Part shown: positions 1 through 8,629 of the stretch, in pieces
Numbering within the stretch: position 1 is the stretch's first letter
Layout: the number at the start of each line of letters is the position of its first letter
DNA from: CAIOTO01 sp040389165
Lineage (GTDB): Bacteria; Pseudomonadota; Alphaproteobacteria; Paracaedibacterales; CAIOTO01
Reading direction: 5' to 3'
Assembly (NCBI GenBank): GCA_040389165.1
Contig: JAZKAK010000001.1
Span: forward strand, 1 to 39,696
Length of the DNA stretch: 39,696 nucleotides
The notes under the pieces: generated by a model
The model's database searches: none
What the model saw: the letters and a program-made list of their open reading frames with translations, nothing else
Told to the model about the DNA's origin: nothing
Position numbers and translations under genes: made by a program

Positions 1-52
1 CCCCGCCTCCGCGGGAATGACAGTAAGAAAAATAAAAGTGACGGGTAGCATG
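1..52. repeat. Partial MITE-like inverted-repeat element (right end)
   Basis: These bases are the reverse complement of the left end of the complete element at 27391-27553. They share the CCCCGCCTCCGCGGGAATGAC core and the terminal GTGACGGGTAGCATG. The rest of the copy lies outside the window. The sequence just after it (GTGACGCGC) would be the right-hand copy of any 9-bp target duplication. Confidence 0.8.
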
Positions 53-188
53 GTGACGCGCTATATATGTTGCCCCGATTTAAACGTATAAAAATCTTTT
101 TACGAAGAAATTAACTTTTTATTAATCTAATAGATATAAACATATAGTATGAGCATGTAAATTATTCCAATGGAGATTATTTATTATT

Positions 189-1550
189 ATGAAATATGTT
201 TTTTTTAAGACGTCAATGTTAACATTACTCACATCAACAGTATTTGCTGCATATCAGTGCCCTCCAGGCAGTCAGGTTTGTGTCGATACCGCTAAATTTT
301 TGGGTACATATGTATCTGAGGGAAAAGTAGATGATCGACAAAAAGAAATTAATTTGAGATTTATTGATACGGCCGGGGAAGCAGGCTCAAAAGATACTCT
401 TCTTTTATTGCTGGACCCACCTGCTCAACAACAAACAGCACTTCTATCAAGAAAAGTTACGACGCGCGATAACCCACTGCCTTCACAAGAAGCACTTGAT
501 AGTGCACTTTTAGAAGCGACTGGAAAAGGAAATCTAGAGATTGTTAGGTTAATTCTTAGTAATGAAGGAATTAAAAATAGTCAATCAGGAATTAATTTGT
601 CATATAAAAAGGCTGTAAAATCAGGAAAACTAGATATTGCTCAAGCTATGCTTGATAATGAATCTATCAAACCAGATGCAAATGGTGCTGATGAAGTGTT
701 AACGGCAGTGGTGCAGCTTAAAAAAACTAATGTTGATAAAAAGAAATTAATTGAATTTATCTATAAGGCTTCTGTTAAACCAACTAAAGCACATACGCAA
801 CGTGCTTATAATGAAATTCTAAGAACGCCAAACTTACAAGAGCTTAGTGATTGGTTTGTAAGTCTTGCACAAAGTGTAGGGATTGAATTAACTGTAGCAA
901 GAGAATCAGAGAGTGATCAAGATGAGGAAAATTCAAATAGTTCAGGCTCTTCAGATGGAGCAACATCACACGCAGAAAATATGTCGCTGAGTAATGAAGA
1001 TAGGGCATTAATTGAAGCGTGTAAGCATTTTAATAAAGTAGATGTGAAAAATGCAATAGTCGGAAAAAAGGGGCAGCTGACACAAAATGGCTTTAATCGC
1101 GCAATAATGGAAATTATCACTAATACCGATCCAAATTACACGCATTTTTCAGACTTCATGGGATTCTGTGGAAAAGGAAATATAAAATTTACGCAAGAAA
1201 CAGCAAATTCTATTCTTGCATTTGCTGCTGAAACTGAGCAAACCAATCTTCTTTTACAGTTTGCTAGGAGCACAGGTTTTATTGATAAAATGTATACTCC
1301 AGAAGCAATGGACAAAGCAATTTTAAAGATTGTAGAGAAAGCGAATGATCAATTATTACGCGCCTTTACGTTTGACTTAGCATCAGGTTATCCTAAAGTT
1401 ACTGAAAATGGGTTAATTGCTGCATTTAAAAGGGCAAAGCAGTTAAATACACGTAATACATGTCCAAAAGGAAGAAACGATGGTTGTATGGATTTGGTAA
1501 TCTCATATCTTAACACATATGCAACGACCCTGGGCGTTACACTTGGTTAA
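189..1550 (+). CDS. Secreted ankyrin-like repeat protein (hypothetical)
   Basis: The 453-residue product starts with a Sec signal peptide (basic MKY, hydrophobic run, likely cleavage after TVFAA near residue 21). Residues about 103-165 resemble two degenerate ankyrin units (A-x3-A...GNLEIVRLIL, then a second GKLDIAQAML unit), and residues about 275-420 form further helix-pair-like repeats. An acidic, Ser/Asn-rich linker (about 243-268) separates the two halves. A CPPGSQVC pair just after the signal and a CPKGRNDGC pair near the C-terminus mirror each other and could form disulfides. GGAG lies about 13 bases before the ATG. Ankyrin proteins of intracellular bacteria often bind host proteins, but no target can be inferred here. 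The ankyrin call is by eye and the repeats are weak. It stands alone, convergent with the BON-protein gene. Confidence 0.75.
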   Translation: MKYVFFKTSMLTLLTSTVFAAYQCPPGSQVCVDTAKFLGTYVSEGKVDDRQKEINLRFIDTAGEAGSKDTLLLLLDPPAQQQTALLSRKVTTRDNPLPSQEALDSALLEATGKGNLEIVRLILSNEGIKNSQSGINLSYKKAVKSGKLDIAQAMLDNESIKPDANGADEVLTAVVQLKKTNVDKKKLIEFIYKASVKPTKAHTQRAYNEILRTPNLQELSDWFVSLAQSVGIELTVARESESDQDEENSNSSGSSDGATSHAENMSLSNEDRALIEACKHFNKVDVKNAIVGKKGQLTQNGFNRAIMEIITNTDPNYTHFSDFMGFCGKGNIKFTQETANSILAFAAETEQTNLLLQFARSTGFIDKMYTPEAMDKAILKIVEKANDQLLRAFTFDLASGYPKVTENGLIAAFKRAKQLNTRNTCPKGRNDGCMDLVISYLNTYATTLGVTLG

Positions 1551-1870
1551 TTTATAGCCATTCAACGTTAATTTGATTATGTTTCCGTCATGGCGAGTGT
1601 CGCAGGGGTGTTAAGACTTTCCTGCAATCGTCATGGCGAATCCCGCAGGGGTGTGGCCATCCAGTTGGCTGTTTTCCTGGATCACCATGGAGCTAGTGCT
1701 CCTCGTGATGACGGCTGATAGACTATGTGGTTCATTAACTTAATAGTAGTGCACAGGGGGGTGGCCATCCAGTGGCTGTTTCCCTAGATCACCACGCCTC
1801 TTACGAGGCTCGTTGACGGGCAATACGGAGAAAGAAAAATGTGCACCCCCTCCGCGTGTGAAAATCCTAA
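1551..1870. repeat. Intergenic palindromic repeats (double-hairpin family)
   Basis: This 320-bp spacer holds two copies of a palindromic repeat. The better copy, 1629-1714, has two hairpin arms: CGTCATGGCGAATCCC facing GGTGTGGCCATCCAG, then GGATCACCATGGAGC facing GCTCCTCGTGATGACGG. A degenerate copy lies at 1751-1819 and a stub at 1586-1612. Related copies occur at 2743-2834, 30991-31082 and 37981-38070. No gene is supported here. Confidence 0.75.
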
Positions 1871-2548
1871 TTATCCGATATGCAAGACAAGCTCATCTTT
1901 GACGTCTGTCACACCAGGAACAGACCACGCCGCTTTGCGTGCTTCTTTTTCTTCGGCCCACGAACGAACCATCCCTCTAAGAACGACTACGCTCCCATCG
2001 ATGGAAACTTCTATATTTTTAGCATCCAAAACGGCATTTCTTTGAAATTCGCGGATAATCTGATTTGTGACATCCTTCGGATCAATCGGCATCTCAGATG
2101 CTTTGACCACGACATAGTTGAAGATATTGCGCACACCGTACAAATTGCGAATACATTTCGCTGCTTGTTTCTTTTTGTAATACTCGTCGACTTCTCCTGT
2201 TAATTCAACCTTGCCGTTTTCGACGACTACTTTGATCTTTTCATGGGGAAAAATTGACACGTCTTCCTCGAGCGCGCGAACGACAGCGGTAGCGATTTCT
2301 TTATCACTTCGCCTCAGCGGGGCGTCTATATCAACAACAAGTTCTTCGACAACTGCTTTGACGCCTAAGATGCTTTTTGTTGCCTGTTCAGCAAGATACT
2401 TTTCGCAATAGGTGCGTACACGGCCGCTTAACGTTACTATACCGCCTTCAGCCGCGACGATGATCCCTTGCGCGCGTAGCCCTGGCTCAAAATTAAGTTT
2501 ATCCACAACGTATTGCTTGATTGTCATATCATTTGTATTATCGCCCAT
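1871..2548 (-). CDS. Triple BON-domain protein
   Basis: About 225 residues, made almost entirely of three consecutive BON domains (roughly residues 8-75, 85-150 and 155-225). Each has the glycine/valine hallmark: GGIVTLSGRV, GKVELTGEV and GSVVVLRGMV. BON domains bind phospholipid or carbohydrate surfaces and occur in OsmY-type stress proteins. OsmY has a signal peptide and this protein does not, so it is predicted cytoplasmic. The frame extends five codons upstream to an ATG at 2563, but GGGAGAG lies about six bases before the ATG at 2548, which therefore seems the better start. Its own function is unknown; a role in stress or envelope surveillance is a guess. Confidence 0.85.
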   Translation of the reverse strand: MGDNTNDMTIKQYVVDKLNFEPGLRAQGIIVAAEGGIVTLSGRVRTYCEKYLAEQATKSILGVKAVVEELVVDIDAPLRRSDKEIATAVVRALEEDVSIFPHEKIKVVVENGKVELTGEVDEYYKKKQAAKCIRNLYGVRNIFNYVVVKASEMPIDPKDVTNQIIREFQRNAVLDAKNIEVSIDGSVVVLRGMVRSWAEEKEARKAAWSVPGVTDVKDELVLHIG

Positions 2549-2563
2549 GATTTTCTCTCCCAT

Positions 2564-2876
2564 AATGTTGTTTTTCCTCGTTCAGAGTACAAGCTTTTAT
2601 GGAAAATAAAAGGCGAAAAGAAGCCGCTTTTTAACGGATTTATGTGTATAATATTTCAGATAATTTTGATAAAAAACTATATTAAATAACGCAATGCACA
2701 GAGGACGGAAACGTGCACACTGCGTTAAACGGTAACTCGCACCCATCATCACGAGGAGTCATGACTCCGTGGTGATTCATGTATTTAGTGCTAAGCAGAC
2801 ACTGGTTGACCACGTTCATCGGACTCGTCATGACAGAGGTGAGTTGCGTAAAATATTGGGCAAGCTCGACGCAGCG
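2564..2876. repeat. Intergenic repeats upstream of the BON-protein gene
   Basis: The spacer contains a 33-bp unit at 2695-2727 (TGCACAGAGGACGG...) that recurs at 38118-38150 with 29 of 33 bases identical. It also contains a double-hairpin palindromic repeat at 2743-2834 whose first arm is ATCACGAGGAGTC facing GACTCCGTGGTGAT. The palindrome follows the ftsH stop and could act in transcript 3'-end formation, but it has no T-run. Confidence 0.7.
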
Positions 2877-4742
2877 TTAAGCCGTTGGCACGCTAGTGCG
2901 TGGCAGATCATCTAAGGAAGTTTCAGGCATTGGTGGCAATTCTCCTCCATCGAGGACAATTCTAATTTCATCACCTGTCAATGTTTCGCGTTCAAGCAAA
3001 GCGGCGGCTAGGCGGTGCAATTCCTCCGTTTTATCTTTTAACAGTTTAGTCGTTTCTTTGTAGCATGTATCCAATAACGTATTTATTTCTTCGTCGATTT
3101 TACGGCCAATTTCTTCTGAATAGGGTTTTGTCATGCCTGGGTATTGATCGTCGCGCGTGCTGTAATTACGAAAACTAAGCGTATCGCCTAAGCCTGTCTC
3201 TGTAATCATATGCGTTGCATAATACGTCGCTGCTTTGATATCAGATTGCGCGCCGGTTGTTACTTTGCCTGGGCCAAAAATTAATTCTTCAGCAATGCGG
3301 CCACCCATGGAAACCTTAATCGAAGCAATAATTTTGTTGCGGGATTCTGATACGCGGTCTCCCTCGGGCAGTAGCTGAACCATGCCAAGAGCACGCCCGC
3401 GCGGCACGATGGTCGCTTTATGAATAGGGTCAGAGTCTTCCATATAATGGGATACGATAGCATGGCCACCTTCATGATAAGCGGTAGTTTTCATTTCAGA
3501 TTCAGTCATGACGAGTGTGCGACGCTCAGCGCCCATCATAATTTTATCTTTTGCCACATCGAATTCGCTTTTTCCAACAGCAAGTTTTCCGCGTCGCGCC
3601 GCCAGCAAAGCGGCTTCATTTACTAGGTTTGCCAAATCTGCGCCCGAAAAACCAGGGGTGCCACGTGCAATAACTTTTGGATCAACATTTGGTGACAACG
3701 GTACTTTGCGCATGTGGACTTTTAAAATCTGTTCGCGGCCAGTCACATCTGGATTTGGTACATTTACTTGGCGGTCAAAACGACCTGGCCGTAGTAATGC
3801 AGGATCAAGAATGTCGGGACGGTTCGTTGCTGCAACTAGGATGATGCTCTGATTTTCTTCGAACCCATCCATTTCAACAAGTAGCTGATTTAAGGTTTGT
3901 TCGCGTTCGTCATTCCCACCGCCGCCCATGCCCGAACCACGTTTTCCGCCAACAGCATCAATTTCATCGATAAAGATGATGCATGGCACGCTTTTCTTTG
4001 CTTGCTCGAACATATCGCGCACACGACTTGCACCAACACCGACAAACATTTCAACAAAATCAGAACCTGAAATGCTAAAGAATGGTACGCCTGCTTCACC
4101 TGCGATGGCTTTTGCAAGCAATGTCTTACCTGTACCGGGAGGGCCGATGAGCAGAACACCTTTTGGAATACGGCCACCAAGACGCTGGAATTTTTGGGGA
4201 TCTTTCAAGAATTCAACGATTTCTTCGAGCTCTTCTTTTGCTTCATCAATGCCAGCAACATCTTCGAACGTTATTTTTGTCTGATTCTCGGTTAGCAAAC
4301 GTGCACGTGATTTGCCAAATCCCATCGCCTTATTGCCGCCACCTTGCATATTGCGATAAACCATGTATCCCATAAATATAAGCGGGAGAATGTAAAGCCA
4401 TTCTAAAAGATGGCGCATGATCGATACTTCTTGTTCATATGGTTTTGCGCTGAAATGCACGCCTTTGTCGGTCAGACGTTCTGTTAATTTAGGATCGCCA
4501 ACAGCAATAACTTGCACATAAGAGCCATCTTTTGCTTTTGCATGAAAGGGGAGGCCAGTCATATTTGGATTAACCATGACAACTTCAGTGATATTATTAG
4601 CATCGACTTCATGTATGAAGTCAGAATAATCCATAGTTTTTAAGGCATTTTTAGAAGGCGCATCAAAGAATACTTGAGAAATCCACAGCATACCTGCGAA
4701 GATGGAGAACCACATAATGGCATTACGAATCATTGGGTTCAC
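2877..4742 (-). CDS. ftsH: ATP-dependent zinc metalloprotease FtsH
   Basis: FtsH is a hexameric inner-membrane AAA+ protease that extracts and degrades misfolded membrane proteins and regulatory proteins. The 621-residue product (E. coli 644) has an N-terminal membrane helix (about 8-26), a short periplasmic domain, and a second helix (about 112-130). The AAA module follows, with Walker A GPPGTGKT (200-207), Walker B IIFIDE (255-260) and second region of homology ATNRPDILDPALLRPGRFDR (about 305-324). The M41 peptidase zinc motif is HEGGH (423-427). The start is GTG, supported by GGAGA seven bases upstream; an ATG three codons downstream is badly spaced. The gene stands alone, without the usual tilS neighbour. 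All key residues are present. Confidence 0.98.
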   Translation of the reverse strand: MNPMIRNAIMWFSIFAGMLWISQVFFDAPSKNALKTMDYSDFIHEVDANNITEVVMVNPNMTGLPFHAKAKDGSYVQVIAVGDPKLTERLTDKGVHFSAKPYEQEVSIMRHLLEWLYILPLIFMGYMVYRNMQGGGNKAMGFGKSRARLLTENQTKITFEDVAGIDEAKEELEEIVEFLKDPQKFQRLGGRIPKGVLLIGPPGTGKTLLAKAIAGEAGVPFFSISGSDFVEMFVGVGASRVRDMFEQAKKSVPCIIFIDEIDAVGGKRGSGMGGGGNDEREQTLNQLLVEMDGFEENQSIILVAATNRPDILDPALLRPGRFDRQVNVPNPDVTGREQILKVHMRKVPLSPNVDPKVIARGTPGFSGADLANLVNEAALLAARRGKLAVGKSEFDVAKDKIMMGAERRTLVMTESEMKTTAYHEGGHAIVSHYMEDSDPIHKATIVPRGRALGMVQLLPEGDRVSESRNKIIASIKVSMGGRIAEELIFGPGKVTTGAQSDIKAATYYATHMITETGLGDTLSFRNYSTRDDQYPGMTKPYSEEIGRKIDEEINTLLDTCYKETTKLLKDKTEELHRLAAALLERETLTGDEIRIVLDGGELPPMPETSLDDLPRTSVPTA

Positions 4743-5256
4743 TGGAGTCTCTCCCTATTATTGTTATGTCTGCGCAATACGATGCATGCACTAAATCCCT
4801 TTGAGCATACCATGATTCATTTTTTTTCAAAAGGTGTGATTCGGATTTTATTTCAATAGCGAATTATAAAAGGATCGCGTTGCAGGCGGATTGCATGCCC
4901 CCCTCGTTGAATTGCTTCAAGAGGGGGGAGGCCTATAAGTCAAATCACCTTATAGGACATATATTGATGGTTGCGCAGTGGTGATTTTTCATATAATTTT
5001 AAATTTATTAATTTATACTTTTATTTACAATGTGTGTATTGTTGTTTTTGTGAAAAAAGATATGTATATTTCATTATGTGATGGTAATGATTGAATTTAT
5101 TAAATATTGAAACATGCTGAAAAATAAATAAAATTAACTAAATATAAAATATTATTAATTTATTATAAATAATATTGTCAATATAAAACATGATTTATAT
5201 TGCTTGGGATGTTCGTATGTGTTACCTATAAGAAGGTCTGGTCATGGGAGAAGAAA
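4743..5256. other. Long AT-rich spacer between ftsH and a secreted-protein gene
   Basis: No gene is visible. The spacer should hold the divergent promoters of ftsH and the downstream leader/secreted-protein gene. A hairpin repeat lies at 4881-4929 (entered separately). Bases about 4980-5210 are extremely AT-rich, far more than the coding sequence on either side, which fits foreign DNA or a large promoter region. I could not assign -35/-10 boxes with confidence. Confidence 0.6.
4881..4929. repeat. Terminator-like hairpin repeat, copy 1
   Basis: The hairpin is CCCCCCTC-G-TTGAA, loop TTGC, TTCAA-GAGGGGGG (4898-4927). The 29 bases at 4901-4929 are identical to 6401-6429, exactly 1500 bp away, and the preceding 18-19 bases are similar (CAGGC(G/A)GATTGCAT). 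This copy has no T-run in either direction, unlike copy 2. The two copies bracket the secreted homeodomain-like gene. Confidence 0.85.
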
Positions 5257-5280
5257 ATGAATTATAGGAGAAGAAAATGA
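5257..5280 (+). CDS. Seven-codon leader ORF overlapping the next start
   Basis: The segment GGAGAAGAAAATGAA occurs twice in tandem, 20 bases apart, so the ribosome-binding site and start codon of the secreted-protein gene are duplicated. The first copy opens a seven-codon frame (MNYRRRK), and its TGA overlaps the ATG of the main gene as ATGA. The layout would allow translational coupling. Whether the peptide is made is unknown. Confidence 0.5.
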   Translation: MNYRRRK

Positions 5281-6353
5281 AAATCTGTTTTTATCTAAAA
5301 CGAATGATATTGCTGTGTGTGCTGGGAACGCACTGTTCTTTAATGTCAGCAGAAACTGCGACAGGTTTGACGGCCGATGTTAAAGGAGCTTATAAGATGC
5401 GCCGTGAGAATTTTGCTGCTTATAGAGGAGGTTTTGTTGGGCATTCCTCGCAAACAATTAGAGAAATTCTTAAAGAAAAAGGCAACGTTAGCACAACAAG
5501 GCATGCGCAGGATTTTGAACGGAAAATAATTCTTAAAGCTGCAGCGGCATCTGGTTATATTCACGGAAATAAAGAAGACCTTATCTTGCCCGCGCATGGT
5601 ATTGTGGACGAAAACTCCCCGTTATACAAACATTTTCAGATTCTTGATCTTACGCAGGAATACGCATTGGGCTTGCGTAATAACAATGAGAATGAGGACA
5701 CGCTCTCTCAGATTGCAGCATATAGCGGCGTAGAAGTGCTTAAGCTCAAAGAATGGTTTACAGAAATGCGTCATGAACATCGTCGGAAAGACCGCTCAAA
5801 TCAGTTGTGCTTAGGTGAAACTAAGTTCGATGGAAACGAAGATTCTGCATGGATTAATTTCTTATCACTTACCCCGTTGGACGATCAATTAAGGGCAATG
5901 CCGCTGAAACCATATGACAACGACAGACGTGCATCTGTCCCTGGGCGAAACACGGTTGGGTACAATATGGTTGGCGGTAATAACGAAACCAATTTGGGTC
6001 CAGTGCAGGAGGTTATTAATACAGTGATTGCCTTTGAGGATGATGCTGAGTCAAAAACCATTACGCGTGACGATGCACGTTATTTTTTCATTTATGTTGC
6101 GGCAGCTTTGCAAAATGAACAAAATGTCTATATCGAAAAGGTTGAGGGCAACCCTGGGATCGAGTTTGATGGGGATGACTTTATTGCATACGTAAACATT
6201 AGAGATCGGAATAATAGGGAATTTGCACCTATTCATCTTCCAAAAGAAAGATTAATGAGAGCCTATCAGATAATTAAGGATAATTCGTTTTTTCCAGATG
6301 ACGATTCAGATGATATTAAACTCTCATCATCCGGTGATTTTGTTCTAAAATAA
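5277..6353 (+). CDS. Secreted protein with a homeodomain-like segment
   Basis: The 358-residue product has a Sec signal peptide (basic MKICFYLKR, hydrophobic core, likely cleavage after SLMSA at residue 25). Residues about 120-172 resemble a homeodomain. The stretch from I146 aligns without gaps to homeodomain helices 2-3: IA at the end of helix 2, a Gly turn, then LKLKEWF-x3-R followed by a basic HRRKDR tail (homeodomain W48, F49 and R53 are matched). Asn51, nearly invariant in eukaryotic homeodomains, is Glu here, and helix 1 fits only with a small gap, so DNA binding is unproven. Residues 180-358 are not recognised and end in an acidic Asp/Ser patch. The gene is bracketed by a duplicated hairpin repeat and preceded by a duplicated ribosome-binding site. 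A host-directed role is inference. Confidence 0.7.
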   Translation: MKICFYLKRMILLCVLGTHCSLMSAETATGLTADVKGAYKMRRENFAAYRGGFVGHSSQTIREILKEKGNVSTTRHAQDFERKIILKAAAASGYIHGNKEDLILPAHGIVDENSPLYKHFQILDLTQEYALGLRNNNENEDTLSQIAAYSGVEVLKLKEWFTEMRHEHRRKDRSNQLCLGETKFDGNEDSAWINFLSLTPLDDQLRAMPLKPYDNDRRASVPGRNTVGYNMVGGNNETNLGPVQEVINTVIAFEDDAESKTITRDDARYFFIYVAAALQNEQNVYIEKVEGNPGIEFDGDDFIAYVNIRDRNNREFAPIHLPKERLMRAYQIIKDNSFFPDDDSDDIKLSSSGDFVLK

Positions 6354-6394
6354 TAAAATATGCGGTTCCTAAAATGATTTACAGGCAGATTGCA

Positions 6395-6427
6395 TAAAAG
6401 CCCTCGTTGAATTGCTTCAAGAGGGGG
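6395..6427 (-). terminator. Rho-independent terminator of ettA; hairpin repeat copy 2
   Basis: On the minus strand the sequence reads CCCTC-TTGAA, loop GCAA, TTCAA-C-GAGGG, followed by CTTTTAT. This is a convincing terminator for ettA, which ends at 6484. The same hairpin can also serve the convergent plus-strand gene. It is the second copy of the repeat at 4901-4929. Confidence 0.7.
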
Positions 6428-6483
6428 GATGATTTTAAGAGATAGTCGTTAAATAACGCCGTTATAGATGCAGGACCTGCAGT

Positions 6484-8163
6484 CTACCGCGATAACGGCT
6501 TATACTTAATCCGATGTGGCTGACACGCATCGGCACCTAAGCGGCGTTTACGATCTTCCTCATAACTTTGATAGTTCCCTTCGAACCATTCCACGTGACT
6601 GTCGCCTTCGAACGCAAGGATATGCGTCGCAATACGGTCAAGGAAGAATCGATCATGGGTAATCACAATCGCGCAACCACCAAAAGTGAGCAATGCTTCC
6701 TCGAGTGAACGCAATGTTTCAACGTCAAGGTCGTTCGTTGGCTCGTCCAAGAACAGAACGTTCGCGCCAGAACGCAAGATCTTTGCCAAATGCACACGGT
6801 TACGTTCACCACCCGACAGTGACCCAACTTTCTTTTGTTGGTCTGAGCCTTTAAAGTTAAACCAGCTGCAATAGGCGCGGCTAGCAACAGTACGTTTGCC
6901 AAGTTCAATCATATCAAGGCCGTCTGAAATTTCTTCCCACACGTTTTTGTTTGGATTCAATGTATCACGTGACTGATCCACATAGCCTAAGCGCACGGAA
7001 TCACCAATCTTAACTTCACCTTGGTCAGGCTTGTCTTTACCCGTTAGCATGTTAAACAATGTTGTTTTACCGGCGCCGTTTGGCCCGATCACACCAACGA
7101 TACCACCACGTGGCATTTTGAACGTTAGATCATCAATAAGCAGGCGATCGCCAAATCCTTTTGATACGTGTTCTAAGTCGATTACCAGGTCACCCAAACG
7201 TTCACCCGCTGGAATAAAGATAGAACCATCACCGGCGCCTTGATCAACGTTTTCGTTCAACAAATCTTCATATGCTTGAATACGAGCTTTTGATTTGCTT
7301 TGACGGGCTTTTGGTGACTGACGGATCCACTCAAGCTCGCTCTTTAATTGTCGTTGACGATGCGATTCGCCTTTTGATTCAATAAGCAGACGCTTTTCTT
7401 TTTGTTCTAGCCAGCTTGAATAGTTCCCCTCGAATGGGAAGCCTTGTCCGCGGTCAATTTCAAGAACCCAGCTCACGACATTGTCCAAGAAATAACGATC
7501 ATGGGTGATCAGTACGACGGTGCCTTTGTATTCTTGTAAATGGCGTTCTAGCCAAGCAACAGAATCAGCATCCAAATGGTTCGTAGGCTCATCAAGGAGG
7601 AGGAGGTCAGGTTTTTGCAGAAGGAGTGAGCACAGCGCAACGCGGCGTTTTTCACCACCCGAAAGACGTTCAATTGATGCTTCAGGCGCAGGGCAACGTA
7701 GCGCATCCATCGCAATTTCGATTTGACGATCAAGATCCCATGCGTCAAGGTAATCAATTTTTTCTTGAAGTTCGCCTTGTTCAGCAAGCAATGCATTCAT
7801 TTCATCATCTGACATTGGCTCGGCGAATTTCATATTCACTTCATCAAAGCGGGTTAACAGACGCTGTGTTTCACCGAGGCTTTTCTTGATATTACCGACG
7901 ACATCCAGTGTTGGGTCAAGTTCTGGCTCTTGTGCCAGATAGCCAATTTTAGCGCCCTCGGCCGCCCATGCTTCGCCTTGAAAGTCTTTATCGATGCCTG
8001 CCATGATTTTGAGAAGCGTTGATTTACCCGCACCGTTTGGCCCGATAACACCAATTTTAACGCCTGGCAAAAATGACAGCCAGAGGTCTTTCATTACTTC
8101 TTTCCCGCCTGGGTAGGCTTTGCGTAATTCTTTGATTACATATACGTATTGATATGACGCCAT
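6484..8163 (-). CDS. ettA: ABC-F protein EttA (energy-dependent translational throttle)
   Basis: EttA is a soluble ABC-F ATPase that binds the ribosomal E site and gates entry into elongation according to ATP/ADP. The 559-residue product (about 555 in E. coli) has two ABC domains. The first has Walker A GPNGAGKS (41-48), signature LSGGEKRR (167-174) and Walker B LLLLDEPTNHLD (187-198). The second has GPNGAGKT (360-367), LSGGERNR (449-456) and DEPTNDLD (473-480). The linker between them is the Lys/Arg-rich EttA type (RQSPKARQSKSKARI). AGGA about eight bases before the ATG supports the start. It has no transmembrane segments, so it is not a transporter. Confidence 0.95.
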   Translation of the reverse strand: MASYQYVYVIKELRKAYPGGKEVMKDLWLSFLPGVKIGVIGPNGAGKSTLLKIMAGIDKDFQGEAWAAEGAKIGYLAQEPELDPTLDVVGNIKKSLGETQRLLTRFDEVNMKFAEPMSDDEMNALLAEQGELQEKIDYLDAWDLDRQIEIAMDALRCPAPEASIERLSGGEKRRVALCSLLLQKPDLLLLDEPTNHLDADSVAWLERHLQEYKGTVVLITHDRYFLDNVVSWVLEIDRGQGFPFEGNYSSWLEQKEKRLLIESKGESHRQRQLKSELEWIRQSPKARQSKSKARIQAYEDLLNENVDQGAGDGSIFIPAGERLGDLVIDLEHVSKGFGDRLLIDDLTFKMPRGGIVGVIGPNGAGKTTLFNMLTGKDKPDQGEVKIGDSVRLGYVDQSRDTLNPNKNVWEEISDGLDMIELGKRTVASRAYCSWFNFKGSDQQKKVGSLSGGERNRVHLAKILRSGANVLFLDEPTNDLDVETLRSLEEALLTFGGCAIVITHDRFFLDRIATHILAFEGDSHVEWFEGNYQSYEEDRKRRLGADACQPHRIKYKPLSR

Positions 8164-8629
8164 GAATATTTCCTTAATGATTTGTTATCACATTCCATCT
8201 TATGTCATTCTGAACATTCTCGTTCCCCATGTCATCCTCGGACTTGATTAGAGGATCTATAAGATTTCAAAGGCAAACAGCTTGATTGTATTACAATGTC
8301 TTAACAAAAAAACTATATACGTTATCAACAATAGAGATCTTCGGATCAGTTGTGAAGATGACAGTTAAGGGTTCAAAGACGACTGTACAGGAATCTTGTA
8401 GACCTGTTGTGATATGAGCTTATGTGTTTATGCCTCTAAAATGCCGTATAAAGGCAAAGGAATCAAGGGTTGTTTTCTAATTGAATGCAAAAACTCATTT
8501 GGCTGTCACGCACAAAATCAGCGCACTCTGCTAGCGGTTAAATCTCTTTCGGGCGACTTATTCTTGCATTTTCAACTTTTTTGTCCTATTAAATAGGAAA
8601 TAATGATTTGATAATTTAAAGGTTTCACT
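8164..8629. other. Intergenic region with an imperfect inverted repeat
   Basis: The 466-bp spacer lies between the divergent ettA and ndk genes. ATGTCATCCTCGGACTTG... at 8229-8258 is imperfectly inverted at 8335-8363 (...TGTGAAGATGACA), a palindromic repeat distinct from the double-hairpin family. A short dyad TCCTAT-TAA-ATAGGA lies at 8584-8598, about 30 bases before ndk, and could be an operator or weak hairpin. A 60-codon frame at 8414-8596 has no ribosome-binding site and no recognisable product, so I do not call it. Confidence 0.5.

Noticed and set aside
1839..2203. Plus-strand frames of 68 and 107 codons overlapping the BON gene
   Set aside because: Antisense shadows of a clear triple-BON coding sequence.
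8414..8596. 60-codon open frame upstream of ndk
   Set aside because: No ribosome-binding site, no recognisable product, and located in a repeat-containing spacer; judged chance.
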